Shown here: positions 17,716-26,449 of the stretch, piece after piece
Numbering within the stretch: position 1 is the stretch's first letter
How the letters are laid out: the number at the start of each line of letters is the position of its first letter
Assembly (NCBI GenBank): GCA_963767475.1
Contig: CAVYEI010000005.1
Span: 124,001-188,000 of the forward strand
DNA from: WHSW01 sp963767475
GTDB taxonomy: Bacteria > Actinomycetota > Thermoleophilia > Solirubrobacterales > 70-9
Length of the DNA: 64,000 bases
Direction of reading: 5' to 3'
Translations under genes and position numbers: made by a program
The notes under the pieces: model-generated
The model's database searches: none
What the model was told of the DNA's origin: nothing
Seen by the model: the letters and a program-made list of their open reading frames with translations, nothing else

Positions 17716-19200
17716 TCAGACGCCGCGCCGGCTGGCGAGGAAGCCGAGCGTGCGGATCAGCAGCTGGACGTCGCTCCACAGCGACCAGTTGGCGACGTAC
17801 AGATAATCGAGCTTGACCATCTCCTCGATCGAGACCTGGGTCGAGGAGCCGAGCACCTGCCAGTGACCGGTGATCCCGGGCGGGACGTCGAGACGACGGC
17901 GATACCAGCCGACGATCCGGCGGTCCTCCTCCGCGACCAGGGGTCGCGGACCGACCAGCGACATCTCACCCTTGAGCACGTTGACCAGCTGGGGGAGCTC
18001 GTCGATCTGAAACCGGCGCAGGACCCGGCCGACCCGAGTTACCCGCGGGTCGGCACTGATCTTGAACAGCCCGTTAGCGCCCTCGTTCAGGTGGGCGAGG
18101 TCGTCGCGGCGGTTCTCGGAGCCGACGAACATGCTGCGGAATTTGAAGATCTCGAAGCTCTTGTCGTGGCGGCCGACTCGCCGCTGGCGGAAGATCAGCG
18201 GGCCGGGACTGTCGATGCGGATCGCGATCGCGGCAACGGCGAGCACCGGGGAGAGCAGCAGCAGGCCGATCGAGGCACCGAGGATGTCGAAGCTGCGCTT
18301 GATCAGGCGCGACGAACGCGGGAAGTCGAAGCGCCGCATGCCGAGCAGGGTGACCCCGTGCAGGTGGTCGAGCTCGACCGACGAGCCGGCCACCCGGGAT
18401 GCCTCGGGCAGCACGCTGACCTTGACGCCGTGAGCCTTGAGCGCGCGGATGATGTAGAGCAGCTCGTCGCGGCCGCGGGCGCCGCTGGCGACGATCACCC
18501 GGTCGATCTCATGCTCGGAGAGGATCGGGCCAAGCCCCTCGTGCAGCCCCGGCTCGTCGAGGTCGCCGGTGGTCGCCGAGAGCGGCATCGAGCCGACCAG
18601 CTCCGCCTTCGTCGTCGGGGTCAGCGAGAGCTTCTCGGCCAGGTAGTGGGCCTCCGACGATTCGCCGAGCAGCAGGCAGCGCTCGACCGGCGAGTAGCCG
18701 CGCGCGACCATGCGCGCCAGCGTTCGCAGGCAGACCAAGAGCACGAAGAGGACGATCCAGGTGCCGAGGATCTGCCGGCGCCCGAGCCCGCCTTCGACGA
18801 TCGCGCCGTCGGAGAGCCAGAGCAGCAGCGCCGCCAGGGTCGCAAGGCTGAACAGCGCCGGGACCTCGTCGAGCGTGCTGCGGTGCAGCAGGTGCTCGTC
18901 GCGGTCGTAGAGCCCGAGCGCCTTGACCAGGAGGATGAATCCAGGCGGCATCAGCAGCGCCCACGGCGTCAGCTGATCGTCGCCGACGAGAAGGGCGGAG
19001 CTGACCAGGGCGATGCCGAGCGCGAGCATGTCGGCGGCGGCGAGCGAGCGCCGGTAGATCGCATCGCGGCGGCCGATCGTCTCCCTGCGCGTGACGCGGC
19101 GGCTGGAACGGGGGAGAACGACGGGAGCCGGCATCGGAACCGGGACCGACGGCACGGTTAGGGACCGATTGGCCATCGCGCTTAGCTTTGTCTCACCCAC
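17716..19200 (-). CDS. exopolysaccharide polyprenyl glycosylphosphotransferase (WbaP/WcaJ-like)
   Basis: 494 residues from GTG 19200; an ATG at 19176 is an alternative. Four or five N-terminal membrane helices (SLAAADMLALGIALVSSALL onward) are followed by a CoA-binding-like Rossmann module (CLLLGESSEAHYLAEKL). The C-terminal transferase domain has KRSFDILGASIGLLLLSPVL, RIDSPGPLIFRQRRVGR, FKFRSM, RRFQIDELPQLVNVLKGEMS and VGPRPL. It moves a sugar-1-phosphate onto undecaprenyl phosphate, the first step of Wzx/Wzy polysaccharide assembly. It lies next to the polymerase and tyrosine kinase genes of the same pathway. Confidence 0.94.
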   Translation of the reverse strand: MGETKLSAMANRSLTVPSVPVPMPAPVVLPRSSRRVTRRETIGRRDAIYRRSLAAADMLALGIALVSSALLVGDDQLTPWALLMPPGFILLVKALGLYDRDEHLLHRSTLDEVPALFSLATLAALLLWLSDGAIVEGGLGRRQILGTWIVLFVLLVCLRTLARMVARGYSPVERCLLLGESSEAHYLAEKLSLTPTTKAELVGSMPLSATTGDLDEPGLHEGLGPILSEHEIDRVIVASGARGRDELLYIIRALKAHGVKVSVLPEASRVAGSSVELDHLHGVTLLGMRRFDFPRSSRLIKRSFDILGASIGLLLLSPVLAVAAIAIRIDSPGPLIFRQRRVGRHDKSFEIFKFRSMFVGSENRRDDLAHLNEGANGLFKISADPRVTRVGRVLRRFQIDELPQLVNVLKGEMSLVGPRPLVAEEDRRIVGWYRRRLDVPPGITGHWQVLGSSTQVSIEEMVKLDYLYVANWSLWSDVQLLIRTLGFLASRRGV

Positions 19201-19368
19201 TTAAACCCCAAAACGGTCCGCTCTACCTTCCGCTCGGAGCCCCTCGAGCGGCGGCCCCGGCGATGTATGGATCGCCGAGTGGCGCGGAAACCTAAACCAC
19301 CCGCGCGCGGTTCGCAACCGACAACCGTCAACCCCGCGCGGCCGCCCGAATTCGAGGCCTGGTGCGGC

Positions 19369-19806
19369 CTAGGAGTGGGTTGCCCGGGCCTGGGCCCGGT
19401 CGCGGATCGCGACGTAGGCGCGGACCGTGAGTCCTGCGACGAGCAGCGCCAGCAGCAGCAGGATCACCGGTGTCAACGGATAGCCGGTGAATGGCAGGGC
19501 GCCGCGGGCGCCGGCGCCACCGGCGGCGGCGCTCGGTCCGCCGGCACCGGGGATTGCGGACGGGGTGCCGCCGCCCGTGGTCGGGTCGGCGCCGGTCCCG
19601 GTCGGGCTTACATCGTCCCCGGTCTCGGCGTCGCCGCCGACCGGCTGGTCGCATTGCGTGAGCCCGGGATACTCGGCGCAGATCGCCGCCTCGGCGGACG
19701 CTCGATCGGCGGTCGCCGCGGCGAGCGCCAGCGTCGCCAGCGCGACCAGCGCCGCGATCGCGGCCATCCGCCGAAGGCCAAATGCCTGGATCTGCTGCTG
19801 TTCCAT
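19369..19806 (-). CDS. small LPXTG-type cell-wall-anchored protein
   Basis: 145 residues from ATG 19806, which follows GGGGAAGAG/TTGGGG-like purine runs. A signal peptide (LRRMAAIAALVALATLALAA) is followed by a short domain with two Cys (ICAEYPGLTQCDQP) and a Gly/Ala/Pro/Thr-rich spacer. The sorting signal is LPFTG, then a hydrophobic helix (TPVILLLLALLVAGLTV) and an Arg-rich tail. A sortase would link it to peptidoglycan; none is in the window. Function unknown. It is 168 bases upstream of the initiating transferase gene on the same strand. Confidence 0.8.
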   Translation of the reverse strand: MEQQQIQAFGLRRMAAIAALVALATLALAAATADRASAEAAICAEYPGLTQCDQPVGGDAETGDDVSPTGTGADPTTGGGTPSAIPGAGGPSAAAGGAGARGALPFTGYPLTPVILLLLALLVAGLTVRAYVAIRDRAQARATHS

Positions 19807-19852
19807 CCCCAACTCTTCCCCGGCGTACCGGGTCTCCGATCCGCCGAAACCG

Positions 19853-19858
19853 ACTATA
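19853..19858 (-). promoter_or_regulatory. -10 hexamer TATAGT of the LPXTG gene
   Basis: TATAGT on the minus strand, 46 nt before ATG 19806, leaving a leader with a Shine-Dalgarno-like purine run. This differs from the leaderless pattern common here. Confidence 0.45.
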
Positions 19859-19913
19859 ACCGCGGCAACGGCGATCCGCGCCAGTTCCACGGGCGCGCCA
19901 ACCGGCCCATCGA

Positions 19914-21851
19914 TTGAGTCGTCAGACCCGCAGCAGGCGTGCCGATCGCCCGCCGAGCCCGGTGGGTGCGCCCGAGCGCCTGCTCGTGGGCGTGATCGCC
20001 TTCGCCCTGCCGGCATGGCTGGCCCTCGACGGCGGCGGCTACGGCGTGTTCGAGCGCCAGCAGGCCGGGCTCGCGATCTGGTGGCTGTGTGCGCTGGCGC
20101 TCGCCTTCGGCGTCCTCCCGCGGGCCCGCCCCGGGCGCGAGGCGCGGTTTGCGGCGATCGCGCTCGCGGCGCTGATCGCGGTGGCAGCGATCGGCCTCCT
20201 CGCCACCGAGAGCAGCGGCCGCACGAGCGTCGAGATCGCCCGGGCGGTCGCCTATGCGGGCGTCTTGACGGTGATCTGGCTCGGCGTCGGGCCCGGGACC
20301 TGGCGCAGCGCCGCGACCGGCCTCGGCGTCGCCGCGCTGGCGATCCCCGTGCTGGCGATCGCCTCCAGGCTCGATCCCTCTCTGGTCGGCGACCCGGCGC
20401 TGATCGGGCGCCGGCTCTCCTATCCGCTCGGATACTGGAACGGGCTCGCGGTCTGGGCGGCGGCGGCGTTCGCGATCGGGCTCGCCGCCGGCTCTCATCA
20501 GCGCCGGCCCGAGTTGCGAGCGCTGGCGCTGGCGGCGCTGCCGGTCGCCGGCCTGGCGGTCTATCTGACCTATTCGCGCGGCGGCCTGGCGGCGCTCGCG
20601 CTCGGGATCGCCGTCGTCGTCGCGGCGTCGCCGCACCGGGCGACCGCCTTTGCCCACGCCGTCGCCGGCCTCGGCGCAACCGCGCTCGTGGTGCTCGTCG
20701 TCCGCAGCCGGCCCGAGATCGCCGACGGCAGCGGAACCGACGGCGCCTGGATCGTCGCCATCGCCCTCTGCGCAGCCTGTCTTGGCTGCGCCGCGATCGC
20801 GCGGCTGACGCGGCGCTTCGGACTCGACCGGCGCCGCTTCGAGCTGCCCCGGGGCCGGGCGGCCGTGCTCGCCGGTGCCTGCGCGGCGCTCGCGCTCGCG
20901 GCCGGCGTCGTCGCCGCGACCGCGTCCCGCGATTCCGCTGAGCTCGCCGCCGTCGGGCGCCCGGAGATCGCCGGCGATCCGGCGGCTCGGCTGCTGACCC
21001 TCGACGGAGACCGCGCCGACCTCTGGGGTTCGGCGCTCTCGGCGTTCGCCGACGCTCCCCTCTCCGGGACCGGCGCCGGCAGCTTCCAGTTCTGGTGGGA
21101 TCGCGATGGCGGCCAGGTCGACGAGATCCGCGACGCCCACTCGCTCTATCTCGAGAGCCTGGCGGAGCTCGGGCTGCCGGGCCTGATCGCGATCGTGGCG
21201 CTGTTCGCCGGGCTCATGCTCGGCGCCGTGCGCGCCCGCCGCCGGCTCGAGCGGACCTCCGATCTGGGAGCGTCGGCGGGGCTGCTCGCGGTGGCGACGG
21301 TGTTCTGCTTCGCCGCAGCCTTCGACTGGCATTGGGAATCCGCCGCCCTGGTCGTCCTCGGCCTCGGCGCCGCCGCGATCGCCGCCGCAGCCGCGTCGGC
21401 GCGGGTGCGAACGGGCTCGCGCACGGCGCCGCGCCGGCTGGCGCTGATCGCGCTGGCCGTGGTCGCCGGCGCAAGCCAGATTCCCGGGATCGTCGCGGCC
21501 AACCGCTCGCAGGCGGCCGAGGCCGCTTTCGCGACCGGCGCAAGCGATCGCGCGGTCGAGCTCGCCGGCGACGCGATCGAGGCCGAGCCGTGGGCGGCGG
21601 ACGCCTACGCGCTGCGCGGATCGATGTTGCTGGCGCAGCGGCGGATCCCGGCCGCACGCGAGGACGCGCTCGATGCGGTCCGGCTCGAGCCGACCAATTG
21701 GCGCCACCGTCTCCTGCTCGCTCAGGTCGAGGTCGCCGCGGGCGACTACGTTGCCGCTCGCGCTGCTCTCGAGCAGCTCACGGGGCTTCGCCCGGCGGCG
21801 AATCAGGACGTCGACTCCCTGCTTCGGGCGATGCGTCTCGGCCTCCGGTGA
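19914..21851 (+). CDS. O-antigen ligase/polymerase (Wzy_C-like) with C-terminal TPR domain
   Basis: 645 residues from TTG 19914; GTG 19962 is an alternative start just before the first helix. About 11-12 membrane segments carry a Wzy_C-like core (YPLGYWNGLAVWAAAAFAIG, LTYSRGGLAALALG). A long periplasmic loop follows with LWGSALSAFADAPLSGTGAGSF and DAHSLYLESLAELGLPGLI. The last 110 residues are a soluble TPR-like helical repeat (AAEAAFATGASDRAVELAGD, AEPWAADAYALRGSMLLAQR). It probably polymerises or ligates lipid-linked repeat units outside the membrane. It stands 72 bases upstream of the tyrosine kinase gene. Confidence 0.87.
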   Translation: MSRQTRSRRADRPPSPVGAPERLLVGVIAFALPAWLALDGGGYGVFERQQAGLAIWWLCALALAFGVLPRARPGREARFAAIALAALIAVAAIGLLATESSGRTSVEIARAVAYAGVLTVIWLGVGPGTWRSAATGLGVAALAIPVLAIASRLDPSLVGDPALIGRRLSYPLGYWNGLAVWAAAAFAIGLAAGSHQRRPELRALALAALPVAGLAVYLTYSRGGLAALALGIAVVVAASPHRATAFAHAVAGLGATALVVLVVRSRPEIADGSGTDGAWIVAIALCAACLGCAAIARLTRRFGLDRRRFELPRGRAAVLAGACAALALAAGVVAATASRDSAELAAVGRPEIAGDPAARLLTLDGDRADLWGSALSAFADAPLSGTGAGSFQFWWDRDGGQVDEIRDAHSLYLESLAELGLPGLIAIVALFAGLMLGAVRARRRLERTSDLGASAGLLAVATVFCFAAAFDWHWESAALVVLGLGAAAIAAAAASARVRTGSRTAPRRLALIALAVVAGASQIPGIVAANRSQAAEAAFATGASDRAVELAGDAIEAEPWAADAYALRGSMLLAQRRIPAAREDALDAVRLEPTNWRHRLLLAQVEVAAGDYVAARAALEQLTGLRPAANQDVDSLLRAMRLGLR

Positions 21852-21923
21852 ACTGCCGCGAGGCGGGCCTGCGACTCCTACACTGGGGCCCGACGCGCCC
21901 GGCTTAGCGCCGGCGCGGCCGTC

Positions 21924-23510
21924 ATGAGCGATCAGCCAGGATCACAGCCAAGGATGAGCGAGGACCTCGGCGTCGCCCCCGAGTCCGGCCCGCCGCGCTA
22001 CGCGAGCTTCAGCGACTACGTCCGCGTCGTCCGCCGCCACCGCTTCCTCGTCGTCCTGATCACCCTCCTCTGCGCCGGCGCCACCTACGCGATCTCGAGC
22101 AGCAAGCCCGAGAGCTTCAGCGCCCAATCACAGCTCTCGTTTCGCGATGTGCTCGCCGATCTCAACCTGCTTGGGGTCGGCGACAGCGTCCCCGAGCTGG
22201 CGCCATCGCAGCTCGCTCAGATCAACGCCGAGCTGATCACCCGCCCCGAGGTCACCCGCCGCGTCAGCAAGCGCATCGACGAGGAGATCTCGCCCGCCGC
22301 CCTGCGCAGCATGGTCAGCGCCACGGTTGGGGTGCAGACCAACCTCGTGATCGTCACCGCGCGGGCAGGGAACGCCGAGCTGGCGGCCGAGCTCGCCAAC
22401 GAGTACGCACGCGCCGCGGTCGAGGTCGGCACCGCCGACCAGCAGCGCCGCCTGCGCAGCGCACAGGAGGCGATCCTGAAGGAGATCAAGGAGGCGCGCC
22501 AGGACGACAACCCGGGCGTCTCCACGGTCCGCCTCTCGGTGCTCGAGCAGACGCTGTCGAGGGTGCAGACGCTGCTGCAGATCTCCGAGCCGGTGCGGAT
22601 CGTCAGCCGGGCGGAGCCACCGGGCGCCCCGATCTCGCCGACCCCCGTCCGCGATGCGGTGCTCGCCGGACTGGTCGGGGTCGTGCTCGGGCTTCTGGCG
22701 GCGTTCGGGCGCGACTCGCTCGACCGGCGCCTGCACACGGCGAAGGAGGTCCACGACGAGCTCGGGGTCCCGGTGCTCTCCCGGGTGCCGAAGTCGGCGC
22801 TCGGCTCCGCCGGACTCGCGACCGGTCGTGAGCGGCCGTTGTCGGAGGCAGACTTCGAGGCCTTCCGCGTGCTGCGGATGAACCTCGCGGCCCTGCCAGA
22901 CGACCCGCCCGTCTCGGTATTGGTCACCAGTGGCCTGCCCGAGGAAGGTAAATCGACGATCTCGATGGCGCTCGCCAGCGCCGCGACGGTCGCCGGACAG
23001 CGCACCCTGCTGGTCGAGTGCGACCTGCGCCGGCCGTCGTTCTCGGGCCGGCTCGGGATCCCGCGCGAGCCGGGGCTGACCGACTACCTGGTCGGCGGCG
23101 CGTCACCGCAGTCGATCCTGCAAACGGTCGACCTGACGATGCCGAGCGCCGACGGCAATCAGCCGGCCGCGGCCGGCTCCCTGGTCTGCATCTCGGCCGG
23201 ATCGCCCGTTCCCAATCCGGCCGAGCTGCTGATCGGCTCGCGGTTCAAGGACTTCCTCGCCAAGGTTTGCGCGACCTACGACCTCGTCGTCCTCGACGGG
23301 GGGCCGATGCTCTCGATCGTCGACCCGCTGGAGCTCGTCCCCCAGGTCGATGCGGTGGTCTTCTGCGTGCGGGCCCAGAAGACGACCCGCGACCAGGTCC
23401 GGGCCTCGCGCACCGCCCTCGCCAACCTGCCGGAGCGGCCGACCGGCGCCGTGCTCACCGGGCTCAAGCGCCGCGGGCCCGATTCCTACGATTACTACTA
23501 CGGCTACTGA
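21924..23510 (+). CDS. polysaccharide co-polymerase / tyrosine autokinase (Wzc-like)
   Basis: 528 residues. The N-terminal Wzz domain runs from the first helix (FLVVLITLLCAGATYAI) through a coiled-coil extracytoplasmic part to a second helix (VLAGLVGVVLGLLAAF). The C-terminal BY-kinase has Walker A SGLPEEGKSTIS, Walker A' LLVECDLRRP and Walker B LVVLDGGPML. A compact Tyr cluster (YDYYYGY) at the very end is the autophosphorylation site. It controls chain length and export of the polysaccharide. The kinase and Wzz domains are fused as in proteobacterial Wzc rather than split as in CapA/CapB. Confidence 0.94.
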   Translation: MSDQPGSQPRMSEDLGVAPESGPPRYASFSDYVRVVRRHRFLVVLITLLCAGATYAISSSKPESFSAQSQLSFRDVLADLNLLGVGDSVPELAPSQLAQINAELITRPEVTRRVSKRIDEEISPAALRSMVSATVGVQTNLVIVTARAGNAELAAELANEYARAAVEVGTADQQRRLRSAQEAILKEIKEARQDDNPGVSTVRLSVLEQTLSRVQTLLQISEPVRIVSRAEPPGAPISPTPVRDAVLAGLVGVVLGLLAAFGRDSLDRRLHTAKEVHDELGVPVLSRVPKSALGSAGLATGRERPLSEADFEAFRVLRMNLAALPDDPPVSVLVTSGLPEEGKSTISMALASAATVAGQRTLLVECDLRRPSFSGRLGIPREPGLTDYLVGGASPQSILQTVDLTMPSADGNQPAAAGSLVCISAGSPVPNPAELLIGSRFKDFLAKVCATYDLVVLDGGPMLSIVDPLELVPQVDAVVFCVRAQKTTRDQVRASRTALANLPERPTGAVLTGLKRRGPDSYDYYYGY

Positions 23511-23518
23511 GTGCCCCC

Positions 23519-24358
23519 GTGGGCACGGAGTCGCTCGCGATCGCCCTCGTCACGCACCAGTCGCGTGACGACCTGGAGCGCTTCTTCGACGGCCAGCTGA
23601 GCGTCGCCGAGGCCCTGGGCGCGCGCTTGGTCGTGGTCGACAACGCCTCCACCGACGGCGGCGCCGAGCTCGTCGCCGAGCGAGCGGCGGCGAGCCCGGC
23701 GGTCGAGCTTGTGCGAATGGCCGACAACGCCGGTTACGCGACCGCCGTCAACGCCGCCTTCGCCGCCGTCGCCGGCCGCGACGTGCTGCTGCTCAACCCC
23801 GACATCGAGCTCTCGGGCCCGGAGCCGGTGCGCGAGCTCCGCGCTGTCCTCGCCGGCCATCCGCGGGTCGGGGTGGCGGCTCCGCGGCTTGTCGGGGAGG
23901 ACGGCGTGACCCAGACCTCGGCCAGGCGCTTTCCCAGTCTCGGCGCCCTGCTGGGGACGCTGCCCCGGCTGGGGCAGCTGGGCCCGCTGAAGGACAGCCG
24001 CACTCGCTACGAGGAGCCCTCGCTGGTGGGGCATGCGGCGATCGTCGACTGGGTCGTCGGCGCCGCGATGCTGATCCGCCGCCAGGCCTTCGACGCCGTC
24101 GGCGGATGGGACCAGCGCTACTTCCTCTACTGCGAGGACGTCGATTTCTGCCGCCGCTGCGCCCGCGCGGGGTGGGAGACCGCGTACGTGCCCGAGGTCC
24201 GCCTGCTGCACCGCTTTCATCGCCAGAGCCGCCCGGGCGCGGCGGCGCTCGCCCGCCGCCGCCATTACGCCAGCCATGCGCGGCTGTTCGCCGGCGAGCC
24301 CCGGCTGCTGTTCGGCCGCGGCCGCGGCGCCGACCGCCGACTGGAGTCGGTCGGATGA
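23519..24358 (+). CDS. GT2 glycosyltransferase
   Basis: 279 residues from GTG 23519, 8 bases after the kinase stop. IALVTHQSRDDLERF, VVDNASTDGGAEL, ADNAGYATAVN, VLLLNPDIELSGP and WVVGAAMLIRRQAFDAVGGWD are the GT-A landmarks. FLYCEDVDFCRRCARAGWE is the ED-type catalytic region of rhamnosyl-like transferases. Its stop overlaps the next start (ATGA), so kinase, this gene and the next form one operon. Donor and acceptor sugars are unknown. Confidence 0.9.
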   Translation: MGTESLAIALVTHQSRDDLERFFDGQLSVAEALGARLVVVDNASTDGGAELVAERAAASPAVELVRMADNAGYATAVNAAFAAVAGRDVLLLNPDIELSGPEPVRELRAVLAGHPRVGVAAPRLVGEDGVTQTSARRFPSLGALLGTLPRLGQLGPLKDSRTRYEEPSLVGHAAIVDWVVGAAMLIRRQAFDAVGGWDQRYFLYCEDVDFCRRCARAGWETAYVPEVRLLHRFHRQSRPGAAALARRRHYASHARLFAGEPRLLFGRGRGADRRLESVG

Positions 24359-25314
24359 GTGACGACGCCGAGGTGCTGATCCCGCACTGGAACCGCGCCG
24401 CCAGCCTCGCCCGAGCGCTCGACGCGCTTCGCCAACAGACTCGCCCGGTGGCCGTGACCGTGATCGACAACGGCTCCGACGACGGCAGCGTCGAGATGCT
24501 CGCCGACGCCTATCCGGAGGTTCGCTGCCTGAGCCTGGGGCGGAACATGGGCTTCGGGGCGGCGATCAACCGCGGGGTCGAGATCAGCGAGGCGCGGGTG
24601 ATCATCCTGCTCAACAACGACACCGTCGCCGACCCGGAATTCGTCGAGCGTCTGCTCGAGGTGCAGGGCGCCGACGACGCGGAGATGGTGGCGGCGTGCC
24701 TGCGTTCGCCCTCCGGGCCGATCGAGTCGCTCGGGGTCGAGATCGACAGTTCGCTCGTCGCCTACGACGTCTGGCACGGCGAGCCCTACGAGCGCCTCGC
24801 CGCGGAGATCCCCCCGGAGCCGCTCGCCCCGAGCGCCGGAGCCGCCGCCTACGTGCGGCGTGCGTTCGATCGCGTCGGCGGCTTCGACGAGCAGCTGTTC
24901 GCCTATCTCGAGGACGTCGAGATCGGGATCCGGATGCGGCTCGCGGGGATGCGCTGCGCGACCGCGCCCGGGGCCTTTGCCTGGCATGAGCACTCCGCCA
25001 CCCTGGGCTCGGGGGCACGGGCAAAGAACCGGTTGATGGGACGCAGCCGCGCCTACCTGCTGTGGCGACACGGCGGTGCCCTGCGCGCGCGCGACCGCGC
25101 CCGCGGCGCGATCATCGACTCGCTCGTCTACGCCGGCCAGGCGCTGATCGATCGCAACCTCGGTGCTGCCGCGGGCCGGCTGGAGATGAGGCGCGAGCTC
25201 GCCGGCCGCGAACGGCCACCGATCGAGCCTCGGATGGCGGCGTTGCCGCGGGTCGACCGGCGGCTCAGCGAGGCCCTGCGGATGCGCCTCGCGCGCCGGC
25301 TGCCGCGACCGTAG
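24355..25314 (+). CDS. GT2 glycosyltransferase
   Basis: 319 residues. EVLIPHWNRAASLARALDAL, VIDNGSDDGSVEML, GRNMGFGAAINRG and ILLNNDTVADPEFV give the nucleotide and metal sites. YVRRAFDRVGGFDEQLFAYLEDVEIGIR is the acceptor region. It is coupled to the preceding transferase by an ATGA overlap. The last 50 bases overlap the convergent GT4 gene. It probably extends the lipid-linked repeat unit; the sugar is unknown. Confidence 0.9.
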   Translation: MSDDAEVLIPHWNRAASLARALDALRQQTRPVAVTVIDNGSDDGSVEMLADAYPEVRCLSLGRNMGFGAAINRGVEISEARVIILLNNDTVADPEFVERLLEVQGADDAEMVAACLRSPSGPIESLGVEIDSSLVAYDVWHGEPYERLAAEIPPEPLAPSAGAAAYVRRAFDRVGGFDEQLFAYLEDVEIGIRMRLAGMRCATAPGAFAWHEHSATLGSGARAKNRLMGRSRAYLLWRHGGALRARDRARGAIIDSLVYAGQALIDRNLGAAAGRLEMRRELAGRERPPIEPRMAALPRVDRRLSEALRMRLARRLPRP

Positions 25315-26449
25315 CCCGGTAGGCCTGGTCGAGCGCCGCGGCCTGGTGCTCGAGCGTGAAGTTCCCGGCGACCCTTTCGCGCGCGGCGGTACCGAGGCGC
25401 TGGCGAACATCGGCGCCCTGGGCCGCCATCCAGCCGATCGCGTCGGCCAGCGCCCGTGGATCCTCGGGCTCGACCAGCAGTCCGGCGCCGGGCGCGACCT
25501 GCTCGGCGATGCCGTCGCGGCGGGCGCCGATCACCGGCAGCCCGCTGCCCATCGCCTCGAGCATCGCGATCGGGAACGGGTCGGCGCGCGACGGCAACAC
25601 GAACACGTCCCAAGAGGCAAAGCGCTCGAAGACGTCGGCGTGGGGGACGTAGTCGATCCCGATCCCCTCGGCCTTGCCGATCACACGGCGTGCCCAGTCG
25701 CGCTCGATCGCGTCGCTGGCCGGCCCGACCATCTCGAAGCTGAAGTCCCCGTTGGTCGTCCGCTCGCCGAGCAGCCGGGCGGCCTCGACGAACAGGTCGC
25801 TGCCCTTGCGGGTCGAGACCACGGCGACGGTGCCGACCCGAAACGGATGCGGCTGCGGGCGAAGCTCGACCCTCGACGGCCGCACCGGAGCGGCCTCGTA
25901 GACGATCCGCGGCGTCCGGCCCCGATAGGCGAGCGCCTTGGCGCTGGCGCTCGAGACCGCGACCACCTGATCGAGATACCTCCACACCGTCCGCCGCAGC
26001 AGCCGGGAGCGCAGGTTCGCCGGCATCATCTCGTGCGCGTGCAGCATCACCGGGTGGCCGCGGCGATGGCTGATCAGCGCCTCGGCCAGGGTGAGCACCG
26101 AGTTCGCGTGCACGAGCGCCGGCTGGCGGCGGTCGACGAACTCACGAAACCGGCGCACGTAGGCGGGCACGGCGGCGAGCCGCGCCCGCGCCCCCGGCTC
26201 CAGCCGCCAGGCGCGGACGCTGTACTCGATGCAGCGCGGGGCGCCGTCGACATCCCAGCCGCGCTCGACGAAGTCGTCGTAGAGCGCGCTCGGACGCGGG
26301 ACCCAGAACGAGAACTCCCAGCCGAGCTCGGTGAGCAGCGGAACGATCCTCTCCACCGAGCGGGTCGCTCCGCCCAGATTCGGCTCGTGAAAGCAGACCA
26401 CGACCCGCCCGCCGCCCGCGCCTTTGGTCGCTCCCCCTTTCACGGTCAC
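25265..26449 (-). CDS. GT4 glycosyltransferase
   Basis: 394 residues with a GT-B fold. The N-terminal acceptor domain has FHEPNLGGATRSVERIVPLL and ALVHANSVLTLAEALI. The C-terminal nucleotide-sugar domain has VGTVAVVSTRKGSDLFVEAARLL and VLPSRADPFPIAMLEAMGSGLP, which includes the E-x7-E pair. Its ATG overlaps the stop of the O-antigen-ligase-like gene (ATGA), so the two are coupled. It acts at the cytoplasmic membrane face; the sugar is unknown. Confidence 0.91.
   Translation of the reverse strand: MTVKGGATKGAGGGRVVVCFHEPNLGGATRSVERIVPLLTELGWEFSFWVPRPSALYDDFVERGWDVDGAPRCIEYSVRAWRLEPGARARLAAVPAYVRRFREFVDRRQPALVHANSVLTLAEALISHRRGHPVMLHAHEMMPANLRSRLLRRTVWRYLDQVVAVSSASAKALAYRGRTPRIVYEAAPVRPSRVELRPQPHPFRVGTVAVVSTRKGSDLFVEAARLLGERTTNGDFSFEMVGPASDAIERDWARRVIGKAEGIGIDYVPHADVFERFASWDVFVLPSRADPFPIAMLEAMGSGLPVIGARRDGIAEQVAPGAGLLVEPEDPRALADAIGWMAAQGADVRQRLGTAARERVAGNFTLEHQAAALDQAYRATVAAAGARGASAGPR

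Noticed and set aside
19201..19368. 168-base gap upstream of the glycosylphosphotransferase gene searched for an RNA gene or operator
   Set aside because: It contains a TTTAAG-like AT-rich patch next to the GTG start but no supported hairpin, repeat or RNA signature.
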